Source: Portulaca oleracea (lineage: Eukaryota; Streptophyta; Magnoliopsida; Caryophyllales; Portulacaceae). From it: 64,000 bases of DNA. The DNA is taken from the NCBI GenBank assembly GCA_029582165.1, contig CM055888.1, positions 18,481,501-18,545,500 on the forward strand, in the 5' to 3' direction. Within the stretch, counting starts at the first letter, position 1, and each line of letters starts with the position of its first letter. The translations under genes and the position numbers were made by a program. Below are positions 12,705 to 22,310 of the stretch, one piece after another. The notes under the pieces are model-generated. The model saw only the letters and a program-made list of their open reading frames with translations, did no database searches and had not been told where the DNA came from.

Positions 12705-15605
12705 TTAAATACGCTCAAAATCTATGAATACGTTAGATATTGTATTGATCTTGTTCCAATCAGCTCCGTGTTCTGGCAGGCAGCGTTGCTTCAGCAAATC
12801 ACATTGTATTATGACTAACGTTTCAAGTGACCAGGGCAAACCTCCCGCAGGCAATGCTTCCAGGACAGGGCAGTTGGTTATCTCCAGATGCTTCAGAGTG
12901 GTAAGAAGGTTCCTGGGTGGGAGGGAGGTCAACTTCGGACAGTCTCCTATGAAAAGCTCACGAAGACAGGGCATCTGATAGACTTGCAATTCTTTCCATT
13001 TCACGAGGTTTGTCATGTATCGGAATTTCAGCGTCTCCAGTGACCGGAATCCTAAACCCCTTCTGCTTCCTAAGAAATCGTGGTCAATGTACTTTACCAT
13101 ATCCATTTCCTCTATTTGAAGAACCTTGAGGTGTTGAAGTTGTCCCAGAGCCGGGAAGATGCTACATTGCCCGCATCTCAGGATGTGAATGTTAGTGAGC
13201 TTGCATTCTGGGCTAACGAGCCAAGTTGGAAATGTAGCACTGCCGTATCCATTCACTTGTAGCTCTTCTAAATTCTCATGTGGTTCTAAGGCTGCAAGGA
13301 TACTTTCTGCAAGTGCTTGATTGGTTGAGTTTCGTTTCCATTCGAGTTCCACCCTTTTGAGGAATGGCTTGTCACTTAACCTGGCTTCCCTGGCTTCCGC
13401 CTCATCACTAACATTTTCAAGATTTGTGAGGCAAATTGATCCTTTAAGGTACTTCATATTCTTCAACTCTGACAAACGATGCCCATGCCTTCTGCCCACC
13501 TTAAATGCATGAAGAGTACGGAGTTTGTTTAGCATTCCCATGTTAGGCGGCATCAAAGTCAGTCGCTTCATGTCAACTTCCAGATGTAGTAACCGAGTCA
13601 AGTTACTGATGTCTTTGGGTAGCTGACGAAGCTGAGAACAAAGATTGAGTTTGAGGACTTGTAAAGCATAAAGAAAAACAGTTGATCTAGGCAATGCTTT
13701 GATCTTTGTCTCTGAGAGGTCTAACAGAGCCAGGTGCTTTAGCTCCCCTAGAGATTCAGGGAGCTCATTAACATCACTTCTTCTCAACACAAGAACACGC
13801 AACCAATTCAATTTAAGGAAAAGCGTGCGGCTAAGCTGACCAACTTTAGTGGACATATGCAGGGAGATGATTGTCCTGAGGCCTTCACATTTTTCTATAT
13901 CCTTCCACAGTTCTGGCGGAATACGTGAACGTACAAGAGATATGTGTCGTGCCTTTCTAATCTTAGCTTCCATATCTACCAATTGTTCGTCAACCCTGAC
14001 ATACATGTCGGATGCAACATACTGGGCATAGTGGCGAATGAACTCATGCATTCTGTAGATTTGTGGGTCTTGGTCTAATGGGGGGTAAGTTTGAAGGATC
14101 GATCGGGACAATACCTCATCAAAAGCATAGCTTCCAGTTTCTTCCAATCCTGGGAACTCCAAATACTGGACCCCTGCTGCCTGGGGCTTAGTGAGCCCCT
14201 CTGCCAACCATAACTGCATCAGCTCCTCCTTGTTGAAATTGTAATTTTCAGGGAAGAGAGAGAAGTAAGGGAGACAGCTCCTCAGAAATATGGAGAGGTG
14301 ACAATAATTCAGTCTAAAAGCTGGAAAAATCTGTTGTCTGAACTCTGGCATGACCCAAAGATCTTCAGAAGGCATGTTTGACCATGTTGCAACATCAAGT
14401 GTAGAGGACAGGCGATGGCCAATGATGTCTGCCACTAAAGGCAAGCCTTTGCACAATTTCTGTGCTATCTCAAGCGCGTTTTTCTCTAGAGTTGTCTTTC
14501 CGCAACGGTTCCGCTTGGAGAGGTTACTGACAGCTGCTTTGCCTAATACTAGGGATGCACAATCTTCATCAGACATTTGTTGCACGTAATGATTCATAGT
14601 AGGAAAATTGCTAAGAGAAGCCACAGTGGTGGCAACCTTGGGGTTGCGAGTGGTGATGATGACACCAAACATAGCACAGGAGCAACTGCAGAGGACTTGT
14701 TCAAATTGTTTCCAATCTAGTTGAGGTTTCTCGAAATTGCACAAGTTGTCTAGGACAACAAGGATCCATTTTCCCTTGCACACATCTTGGAGCATCCTGA
14801 TGATCAGAGACATTTTAGTAGGCAACTGAGGCTGGAGCCAAGAACCATTCATTTTGCTCTGTTCTTCCTGCAGGTCTGTTATGATTGACTTCAGTGTCTC
14901 ACCAAGATCAAAGTCTGTCAGCACAGGAACCCATATTCTGGTACCAAAGAGATGTTGGATTTGAGGGTCATTCATAACTACCTGAGCCAGTGTGGTCTTC
15001 CCAATTCCAAACATGCCTGTTATTGACACAGTCACCAGACTGCAGCTGCTTCCTGGTGTCGTCTTCAGAAAGAATGTCACAATGTCATTCTTGTCCTTTT
15101 TCCTCCTGAAGCCGTCATCATCGGGTACTGCCACCGGCTCCGACTGTGTGTTAATAATGTTCAAGCTGTGTCGCCGCCTTTGAGTGCTTCGAGCGATATG
15201 ATGGGTCTCAAAGTCATTGATCAAACCATGCAAATTACTTTGCAGGTTGCGGAGCTTATGGGAGGCAACCACTTTTGTGAAGAAGGTGGTTAAAAACTTG
15301 GCATCCCCAATCTTGGCAAGAATCTCAATATTGAGATATTCAGTGTAATCTTCAGCATCATAACAAGCTCTCCGGATGGAGCCAAGCCAGTTTCTATGGA
15401 GGTTGCTGGTAATGAGATCCCAGCCATCTAGAGCACCAAGGACGCGCTGAGCAGTGGCATAAGTTGCCTCAAGATTGTTTAGCTCGGCCTGAATGTCAGA
15501 GTTGTAGGCTAAGTTGATAGTATCAGCAGCTATAGATTTCATTCGATCAACTACTTCTTGGAGTATGGAGGATACAACAAAGCCTGAAACAAACTCCAAA
15601 GCCAT
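12705..15605 (-). CDS. CC-NB-LRR (NLR) disease resistance protein, 966 aa, single exon
   Basis: Intracellular immune receptor of the RGA/RPP13-like type. An Rx-type N-terminal coiled coil (about 1-135) has the EDVID-like stretch YDAEDYTEYLN. The NB-ARC shows the P-loop GMFGIGKTT (197-205), kinase-2 ILVVLDNL (281-288), RNBS-B GVIITTR (314-320), GLPL (387-390) and RNBS-D CLPYFSLFP (444-452). The MHD motif is MHE (519-521). LRRs run from about 570 to the end. The kinase-2 second Asp is Asn and MHD is MHE; the first Asp and the P-loop Lys are intact, so nucleotide binding looks possible. The start at 15605 gives a normal NLR N-terminus. It lies head-to-head with the gene starting at 16091, 485 bp between start codons. 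Length is typical and no internal stop is seen, so probably functional. Confidence 0.95.
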   Translation of the reverse strand: MALEFVSGFVVSSILQEVVDRMKSIAADTINLAYNSDIQAELNNLEATYATAQRVLGALDGWDLITSNLHRNWLGSIRRACYDAEDYTEYLNIEILAKIGDAKFLTTFFTKVVASHKLRNLQSNLHGLINDFETHHIARSTQRRRHSLNIINTQSEPVAVPDDDGFRRKKDKNDIVTFFLKTTPGSSCSLVTVSITGMFGIGKTTLAQVVMNDPQIQHLFGTRIWVPVLTDFDLGETLKSIITDLQEEQSKMNGSWLQPQLPTKMSLIIRMLQDVCKGKWILVVLDNLCNFEKPQLDWKQFEQVLCSCSCAMFGVIITTRNPKVATTVASLSNFPTMNHYVQQMSDEDCASLVLGKAAVSNLSKRNRCGKTTLEKNALEIAQKLCKGLPLVADIIGHRLSSTLDVATWSNMPSEDLWVMPEFRQQIFPAFRLNYCHLSIFLRSCLPYFSLFPENYNFNKEELMQLWLAEGLTKPQAAGVQYLEFPGLEETGSYAFDEVLSRSILQTYPPLDQDPQIYRMHEFIRHYAQYVASDMYVRVDEQLVDMEAKIRKARHISLVRSRIPPELWKDIEKCEGLRTIISLHMSTKVGQLSRTLFLKLNWLRVLVLRRSDVNELPESLGELKHLALLDLSETKIKALPRSTVFLYALQVLKLNLCSQLRQLPKDISNLTRLLHLEVDMKRLTLMPPNMGMLNKLRTLHAFKVGRRHGHRLSELKNMKYLKGSICLTNLENVSDEAEAREARLSDKPFLKRVELEWKRNSTNQALAESILAALEPHENLEELQVNGYGSATFPTWLVSPECKLTNIHILRCGQCSIFPALGQLQHLKVLQIEEMDMVKYIDHDFLGSRRGLGFRSLETLKFRYMTNLVKWKELQVYQMPCLRELFIGDCPKLTSLPPRNLLTTLKHLEITNCPVLEALPAGGLPWSLETLVIIQCDLLKQRCLPEHGADWNKINTISNVFIDFERI

Positions 15606-15921
15606 AATCTTGATTGTTTAGGTATTGTGATGAGAGAAGTGCGAATGTGGTTTGTTAATTCTGGGAAGAAGGGGGCTGCCTGGAAAGAGAGCCAAAGCAA
15701 AACGCCTACAGAGTCTAAGTCTTCGTCTTCGTCTTCGTCTTCGTCTTCGTCTTCGTCTTCGTCTTCGTTTTCCTCCAAGTCTTCGATATAGCACTGTAGC
15801 TTATAATATTGATTATTGAGCAACGAGGGTGACACAACAACTTCTTTTAATTTACTTACTATGGTCCACTTGTTGGAATGGTTCTTATTGGCGCATTTTT
15901 CTTGTAAAAAAAAGTGCAATC

Positions 15922-15964
<43 letters not shown>

Positions 15965-16090
15965 TGAGAAGGTGGAGTTTGAGGAGGTGGGTTTGAAAAA
16001 ATCAAAATAGGAGGGTAGAGTATAGTAAGGGAGCAACAAAGAAAGTAGAGGTAATAGGAGGGGGTTCGAATTGTAAGTAAGCGGTGGGGG
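15606..16090. promoter_or_regulatory. Bidirectional intergenic promoter region between the paired NLR genes
   Basis: Only 485 bp separate the two start codons. It holds a TCTTCG hexanucleotide run (15716-15769) and an AAT trinucleotide run (15920-15962). Both genes must be transcribed from here or from upstream exons I cannot see. The repeats make the length likely to vary between individuals. No TATA box could be assigned with confidence. Confidence 0.6.
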
Positions 16091-16371
16091 ATGGAGATGA
16101 ATCCGTCAGTAGCAGTGAGGAGGAGAGAGAACGAACTTCGAGGGCCACGGCCAACCCCGCTTTGGATCAAGAAACCCCCAATCGCTGATTACGTTGACCA
16201 TTCCGATTTTGCCTCTCTTTTTCAACAATTAACCCGCAAAGATTCTGATAATCAAAGTAGTCTCCCTGGCTCAACTTCGGTTGCATCCGGATCGCATACT
16301 CATTTTGCACACTCTAAAGTCACCGTCACTCAGTCTGCAGCTCATCAACCGCTTTCTCCCCACACTTCTAG
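16091..16371 (+). CDS. Exon 1 of NB-less NLR-like gene: VQ-like N-terminal segment
   Basis: Encodes 93 residues and two bases of the next codon. Residues 17-24 read RGPRPTPL, a stretch often found upstream of the VQ core in plant VQ proteins. Residues 40-49 read FASLFQQLTR, resembling the VQ core FxxxVQxLTG but with F for V and R for G. VQ proteins are known partners of WRKY transcription factors. The frame runs into TAA three bases after a good donor (AG/GTAAAT, exon end 16371). Joining to the acceptor at 19723/19724 gives codon AG|T and a continuous frame into exon 2 (HTS-SDDEEVGG). Splicing and VQ identity are inferences. Alternatively this could be a separate small gene, though its stop falls in the donor. 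Confidence 0.6.
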
Positions 16372-16603
16372 GTAAATCGCTACGCCTACACCTGTGTTTG
16401 CAGGACCAAAATATTTTCTCCATTTTTTAGTGTTTCATTTGATGTTAGAAAAAAATAGTTGGAAGAGAATTATTTTCTATCAACGTGGAAAAATATTTTT
16501 CATTCTCAATTGTTCAATTCACTTTCTAAAGAAACTTGATAATACGGTCTACTTGGGTCCGGTTTTTTTATGCGGTATGGTGTGGTGAAATTGCGGTGGT
16601 TAC

Positions 16604-17086
16604 TAGGGGTAGGCATAACAGGTTAACCGCTTTTGAGGTTTTGGATTTTGAAAACCTAAACCGCAACCGCGATATGCGGTTAACCTCGAAACCTAAACCA
16701 AACCTCGAAACCGCAATTTAGAAGCGGTGCCGGTTAACAGTTTTTAAAATCTGAAAATTTACCCGATTAACATACACTGTTTATGATTAACCAATTTCCT
16801 AGAAATTTACAATAACATTTATGCAAATAAATGCAATCATATTACTAATAAATTCATATTCCGATACGACGATACGCGGTTAAATTAAATTCATACTACT
16901 AATAAATTCATTTTTTTTCAATTTAATTTCATGAAAATCCAAAACCTAAACCTAAACCGCTTATAGTGGTTTGGTTAACCTAAACCACTTTTATGCAAAA
17001 ATCAATTCGGTTAACTGCATTTTGCGGTTTGGTTTATGCGGTTTTGTGGTTCAATTTGCGGTTTAGGTTTATGGTGCTCACCCCTA
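16604..17086. mobile_element. hAT-type MITE with 8-bp target duplication
   Basis: Terminal inverted repeats TAGGGGTAGGCA at the left and TGCTCACCCCTA at the right (reverse complement TAGGGGTGAGCA). The 8-bp duplication GTGGTTAC lies at 16596-16603 and 17087-17094. The interior repeats GCGGTT/AACCGC words. No coding capacity; 483 bp. Confidence 0.88.
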
Positions 17087-17131
17087 GTGGTTACGGTGGA
17101 ATTGTGGTGGATTATTTGTAAGTTGCGGTAG

Positions 17132-17188
<57 letters not shown>

Positions 17189-17190
<2 letters not shown>

Positions 17191-17790
17191 GCGGATCTAT
17201 GTTAGGGCTTGTGGTGTCAATTGAGACCACTGATTTTTTTTAAAAAAATATGCTTTGAATTAACAAAAACGTAAATATATCACATTTAACATCATGAAAA
17301 CTTGCGTAGCTCAGCGGTGATGTTAATGCATTGAGGTGATGACATTGATAACACAAGTCAGGGGTTCTATTTTGGTCTACTTCTTTTTTTCTCCTCTTTT
17401 TTTTGTATTTAAACACTTGAAGGACGGTGGTTAATAAATGTTTCTTTTCGTATTTAAACACAAAGACAAAAGTTTGGGTAGAAATAAATTAAAATGACAA
17501 AACTACCTTCAATTATTGTTAAGTTGTTGGTTGCAAAGTCATTTATTATTGTTAAAGTAGTAAAATTATTATTGAAATGCAAATGAGACAAATAATAAGA
17601 AATAATAAAGTTAGTTAAAGTGGACAAATAAATAGGGATGAAAGGAGTACTATTTATGTGAATTTGAGGAGACTCTTAAGTGTTTGAATGAAATTTGTCA
17701 GTACGTTAGGTTTATGAGTCGTGGTTTGTGCATATTTGTAATTTTAATTTTTTGTTGACACCACTGACTTTAAATTCTAGATCCGTCAGT
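17189..17790. repeat. Repeat-like block with imperfect terminal inverted repeats
   Basis: Left end reads GGCGGATCTATGTTAGGGC then TTGTGGTGTCAA; the right end, reverse complemented, reads GACGGATCTAGAATTTAAAG then GTGGTGTCAAC. Both ends sit in TA runs, so target duplications cannot be read. Probably a small DNA transposon; class not determined. Confidence 0.45.
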
Positions 17791-18336
17791 AAATATATAT
17801 ATATATATATATATTGTATTGGTAATTGTGAAAAACTAATTGGAAAATTGAATTGAAATATTGTATTGTTTTTTGATGATTAAAAAATATTGTATTGGTA
17901 ATTATGAAAAAGTGATTTGTGGTGGGTTGTGGTGAATTGTGGTGGAATGGTATGTTGTAGTGTGTTGTGACAAAATGTGGTGGGTTGTGGCACCGTAAAT
18001 TGTCACCAGTATAAAAGAACAGGGCCCAATCATAAAAGTACAAAGAATAAGATTCAGATAGGGATATGCGCCAAAAACCTTAATCGAAGACCCAAGCGCA
18101 AAACCATAAAAACTGAACCGATAAAAGGTTCTTATAATTGTTGGCGTAGCCAACACGTTCCAAGCTTCTTATAATTGATAATTAATAGTATCTGTCAAAA
18201 AATTTGGGGTTAAAAATGATAATATGTATTAGTTTTATAAAATGGAACACTTAAATAGTGTCTTGGGGCAAGACACATATCATCACCTTTTTTGTAAAAT
18301 GTGATTTAGGTTAATCGAACCGATTTAATCGATTTA

Positions 18337-18436
18337 GATTTGGGTTTTTACATTTTTGTGAATCGGTTTACCATAGTTAGCCAGTTGATTTGGGTTTTTA
18401 CATTTTTGTGAATCGGTTTACCATAGTTAGCCAGTT
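18337..18436. repeat. 50 bp exact tandem duplication
   Basis: 18337-18386 is repeated without change at 18387-18436, beginning GATTTGGGTTTTTACA and ending TAGCCAGTT. It lies within the putative intron. Confidence 0.9.
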
Positions 18437-18779
18437 TTTATTAATTTAGTAGTAAAATATGAAATTTTATAGTAAAATGTTAATTTTTTTCCTATAGTTT
18501 CTTTAAATCTCAAAAACGGATGATTAATCACAATTAACCATACACCAAGTCGAAAAAGGAGTTAACTGACGTTTCAGTTTGGTTTCAATTTCCAAGTTTC
18601 ACTTGTGGTTGACTGCATAGTGCAGTTTAGGTTTATAAAATCCGAAAACTTCCAAAATGGCTAACCGCATAGTGCGGTTTAGGTTTAGGTTTATGAAATT
18701 CGGGAACCGTAAAATGTGGTTAAGCAGTTATGCTCACCCATAGTTTCAACTCATTTCCACAAAAAAGAAAAAAAATTTC

Positions 18780-19500
18780 AACTTCGACTTTATTTTTTTT
18801 AACAACATATATGGTTACTATTGTCGACAATTTTCACTGTTAAATCTAACTGAAATCTTAGGGTGAAATTCAACTTCAACCCTTTCGTTCGAAATTTTTT
18901 AATACAGTGGAATTGATTAGAAAAAAGCTCGAATATGAATTTTTAGCTCCAAATGATTTTATTTGAGAACATATATCGCCACATTATATTAATATTTTTT
19001 GTTGCTAAAATTAACTAAAACTTTTAACTTAAACTCAACATTAACTATTTGAATCGAAACTTTATGATATATATGATAGAATGGAATAAAAAGTAGCTCA
19101 AATATGAATTTTGGGCTCCAAATATTTTCATTTGTAACACATGTCATCACTTATATCAATATTTTTTGCTGTTAAATCTGACTGAAACTTAAGAGAAAAA
19201 TTCAATTTTAACCATTTGGCTCGAAACTTTATAATACGATAGAATTGATAAAAAAAAGCTTAAATATGAATTTTGAGCCTAAATATTTTTATCTGGTAAC
19301 ATTTATTATCATATATATCAATATTTTTTGCCACTATTACTAAAACTAACTAGAAGTTTTAAACCAAAATTCAAATTTTATTGTTTGAATAGAGACTTTT
19401 TGATATGATAGGATGGAGTGTAAGAAGTTTAAATATGAATTTTATGCTCAAAATATTTTTATTTGTAATATATATTGCCACTGATATCGATATATATATT
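18780..19500. repeat. Degenerate tandem repeat, period about 185 bp
   Basis: About four diverged copies, each with AAATATGAATTTT, then CTCCAAATATTTT, then TATCAATATTTTTTG, then GAAACTTT. AT-rich and non-coding, ending about 220 bp before the splice acceptor. Confidence 0.65.
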
Positions 19501-19723
19501 CATTTTTTGAAATTTATGTTTTACCAATTACCAAATAACGACAAGTTTGACATCAAAAATTATTTTCCTTCGAAAATCATTTCCTTTGAAAATTCTTTTT
19601 ATTAGGAAAATCATTTTAGTTCCAACTTAAAGTAAAAACTCCAATACTGTACAATCAAAAAAAAAAAATCCTATACCGAAAAATAGAAATACTCATGATT
19701 TTGCCTATTTGTTTCCCTTACAG

Positions 19724-21950
19724 TGATGATGAAGAGGTGGGGGGAAAGGTTGTGTCGGCCAATGGGAAACCAGCTCTGCTAAAGGAAGAGGTTCTATCTG
19801 CTTCAACTGAGTTTCCAGAAGTTATTGATGACTGTCATGGAATCTTCTCCCAGCTGTCTAAAACTGGATCAGATTCATCCACACAGCCAAAGAAAAAGGA
19901 CAAGGCAATCAACAAAAATGAATTTCTAGAAGCTAATTCCAACATATTGTTGGAATTTATCAAGGAGTTCCCTGAACGTTTTAGGTATGATTTGTCTTAT
20001 CGACATCTTATTAGCATATGGGAAAGGGTACAACCAGAGCATATTCTAAGAGAATCCTTACATTGTCTGGCTTATTGCAATCTGTTTCCGGAGGGTTACG
20101 AGATTGAGGGTGATGAAATAATCCAGCTATGGATGGCAGCTGGTTTCATTCAACAAGAGCCCATGGAGCTCTTTGCATGTGCCTACCTCAGAATCATCCA
20201 TCAATTGGGTGGTGGTTTCATTTCCTTGACAAGACAAGATTATAACAGTGCAGAGACATGGTACAAATTGAATGATCCTACTCCATGGCTATCCACTGGT
20301 ACCTTAAATGACCATTTTCATGCCTTATTTAAGGACCAGCCCCTAAATCTTGATTCTGTTAGTTGCTTTACTGAAACCAAGACCCTGTTGTTGTTAAAGG
20401 GTCATGGGTCTTCTTATATTGATCGTGTACCGTATGGGTTCTTCATGTCATTCAACTTTCTTCAAGCTCTGGATTTAAGTGGAACTAGATTAGTAGAGCT
20501 GCCTAGTTCAGTAGGCGGTGCAAAATGTTTGCGTTACCTTAACCTCTCAGAGACTCTAATCCAGCGATTACCAGAGACTATCTGCTGCCTTCCAGATTTG
20601 CAAACTTTGAAGCTAAGGAATTGTTCTCGCCTAGTTGCACTACCCAAAGCCTTGAGCAAGGTAACCAGCCTTCGACATCTTGATCTCGGAACTCTATGTG
20701 ATCTGTGCTCCATGCCTCCTCGATTGGGGGCATTGACTCGCCTTTGCACATTGTCAAACTTTGTTGTTAGCAGAGAATTTGGGTCCTGCCTTGGAGAACT
20801 GAAGAAGTTGAACGCCCTGAGGGGGAGAGTTTGCCTCTCAAGCCTTGAAAATGTAGGGAGTGTGGAACAGGCTAAGAGGGCTCAACTGCAATACAAGCTA
20901 AACATTACTAAACTGCAGCTAAGATGGACTAACATCTTAGAGAGGGAAAATGTAGAAGAAGAAGAAGATGATGATGATGATGATTGTGAGGAAGAAGTCA
21001 TTCAACATTTGGAACCACCCAAAGAGCTACAAGACCTAGAGATACTTTGCTATGCAGGTTCAAAATTTCCAACTTGGATTAGCCTCCCTTGGTTCCATAA
21101 GCTCTCAAGCATCATCCTATTCAAATGCGAAAACTGCCAGTTCCTACCATCTCTAGGGCAGCTACCGTCACTTGAAAACCTGACCATGGTTGAATTGGTT
21201 CAAGTCAAAATCATTGACTTGAAGTTCTGCATAGAGAGCCCGACACCTTTTGAGGATAGCACTGTTGCTTTCCCAAAGTTGAAGAGATTTGAGATTGAAT
21301 CCATGCTTAGCCTAGAAGAATGGACAGACATGGGGAAACTACACTGCTTCTCTTGCCTCAGTGAACTTGTGATAAAGGATTGCCCGCAATTGACTAATCT
21401 TTGTAGACTCTCAAACCTCTGTTGTCTCAACTACTTGGAGATAAACTGTTGTGGGAAGCTTCCATCTTTGCCAGAGGGAGGCTTACCTACTTCAATAAGA
21501 ACATTTGTGATTGATGATTGTCCACTCCTAAGTTTGAGTTGCAACAATACGATGGAGGAGGAACAAGGTTGGCACAAGATGGAGCACACTTCAAGCCTGC
21601 TGATATACCATTATATTGATATGAATCAATCTCTATCTCCAAGACTAGGGGCCAGTGAAAATTTAGGGAACCCATTTCCAGTCCATACCCTACAGGTCAA
21701 GCTCCCGTCACACGGACCTTGGGATGGCAATGGGGCGGAGAATCCTCGAACCCGCTCGGTTCCCGCCCCGCTCCGGGGAAAAATCTCCACCCCTATTGGG
21801 GATGGGAACAGGGACGGGGAGGATTTTTCAAAATCCGCTCGGGGACGGGGCGGGGATGGGGACAAAATTTTCCCCAGATTCTTCCCCATTTTCCCCGCGG
21901 GGGAAAATTCCATGTCCTCATCCCCGAATCCCCGTCCCCGAAAATTTTAA
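19724..21950 (+). CDS. Exon 2 of NB-less NLR-like gene: winged-helix remnant plus LRRs
   Basis: With exon 1 it gives an 835-residue protein. In joined numbering, 131-142 is CHGIFSQLSKTG, a weak echo of the exon 1 VQ-like motif. A winged-helix region at about 206-236 has LHCLAYCNLFPEGYEI and IIQLWMAAGFI, the RNBS-D area of NLRs. The MHD position reads KLND (275-278). LRRs follow from about 340, with an acidic EEEEDDDDDD loop. P-loop, kinase-2 and GLPL are absent, so no nucleotide switch is expected. A MITE begins at 21719, so about the last 77 residues come from it. The gene is head-to-head with the intact CC-NB-LRR. It may be a partner protein in that pair or a decayed NLR; the long intact frame favours the former, but expression is unknown. 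Confidence 0.75.
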
Positions 21951-22208
21951 AATTAACACTTGAGGAGGATGTATGCTACTCTGATTCACACTTGAGGAGG
22001 ATGTATTATTGTATGTTTTTTCCGAATAACACTTATTGGGGATGGGGAATCCGCGGGGATGGGGATGGGGCAAGAATCATTTCCCGGAGCGGGGATGGGG
22101 ACGGGGATTGAGACGAGTTTTGGGAGCGTGATTGGGATGAGTTTTGGGAGCGGGGATGGGGACGAGGATATACTCCCCCGTCCCCAATCCGTCCCGTTGC
22201 CATCCTTA
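21719..22208. mobile_element. hAT-type MITE inserted in the NLR-like gene's 3' coding end
   Basis: Very G-rich 490 bp block of GGGGATGGGGACGGGG-type words. The ends are TTGGGATGGCAA and TTGCCATCCTTA, which is TAAGGATGGCAA when reversed. The flanks CACGGACC (21711-21718) and CACGAACC (22209-22216) are an 8-bp duplication with one mismatch, typical of hAT elements. Removing it joins the NLR frame to a tail ending in TAA at 22308-22310. Confidence 0.85.
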
Positions 22209-22310
22209 CACGAACCTAGTTCTAATGGCACTAGGATTGGGGCCGAGGCCGAGACCGGGACTGGGGCTGAGACTGAGACCGGGACTGGCCGGGACATAAA
22301 TATATCATAA

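Larger units (their letters stand above)
16372..19723 (+). other. Putative 3.35 kb intron, transposon-rich
   Basis: Bounded by donor GTAAAT at 16372 and acceptor TTTGTTTCCCTTACAG ending at 19723. It contains a hAT-type MITE (16604-17086), TA runs (about 17139-17188 and 17793-17814), a 600 bp repeat-like block between them, remnants of a second hAT-like copy (about 18300-18740), a 50 bp exact tandem duplication, and degenerate ~185 bp repeats (18780-19500). No coding sequence is seen. Confidence 0.6.

Noticed and set aside
15551..15919. Acidic EDEDED-rich frame upstream of the NLR
   Set aside because: Translation of the TCTTCG repeat in the intergenic region.
17290..17380. Possible tRNA-derived SINE with A/B box-like words (GTAGCTCAGCGGTG, GGGGTTCTA)
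   Set aside because: B box does not fit well and no poly-A tail or target duplication was found.
21719..22310. Glycine-rich frames near the end of the NLR-like gene as a separate gene
   Set aside because: Produced by the G-rich MITE and adjacent repetitive sequence.
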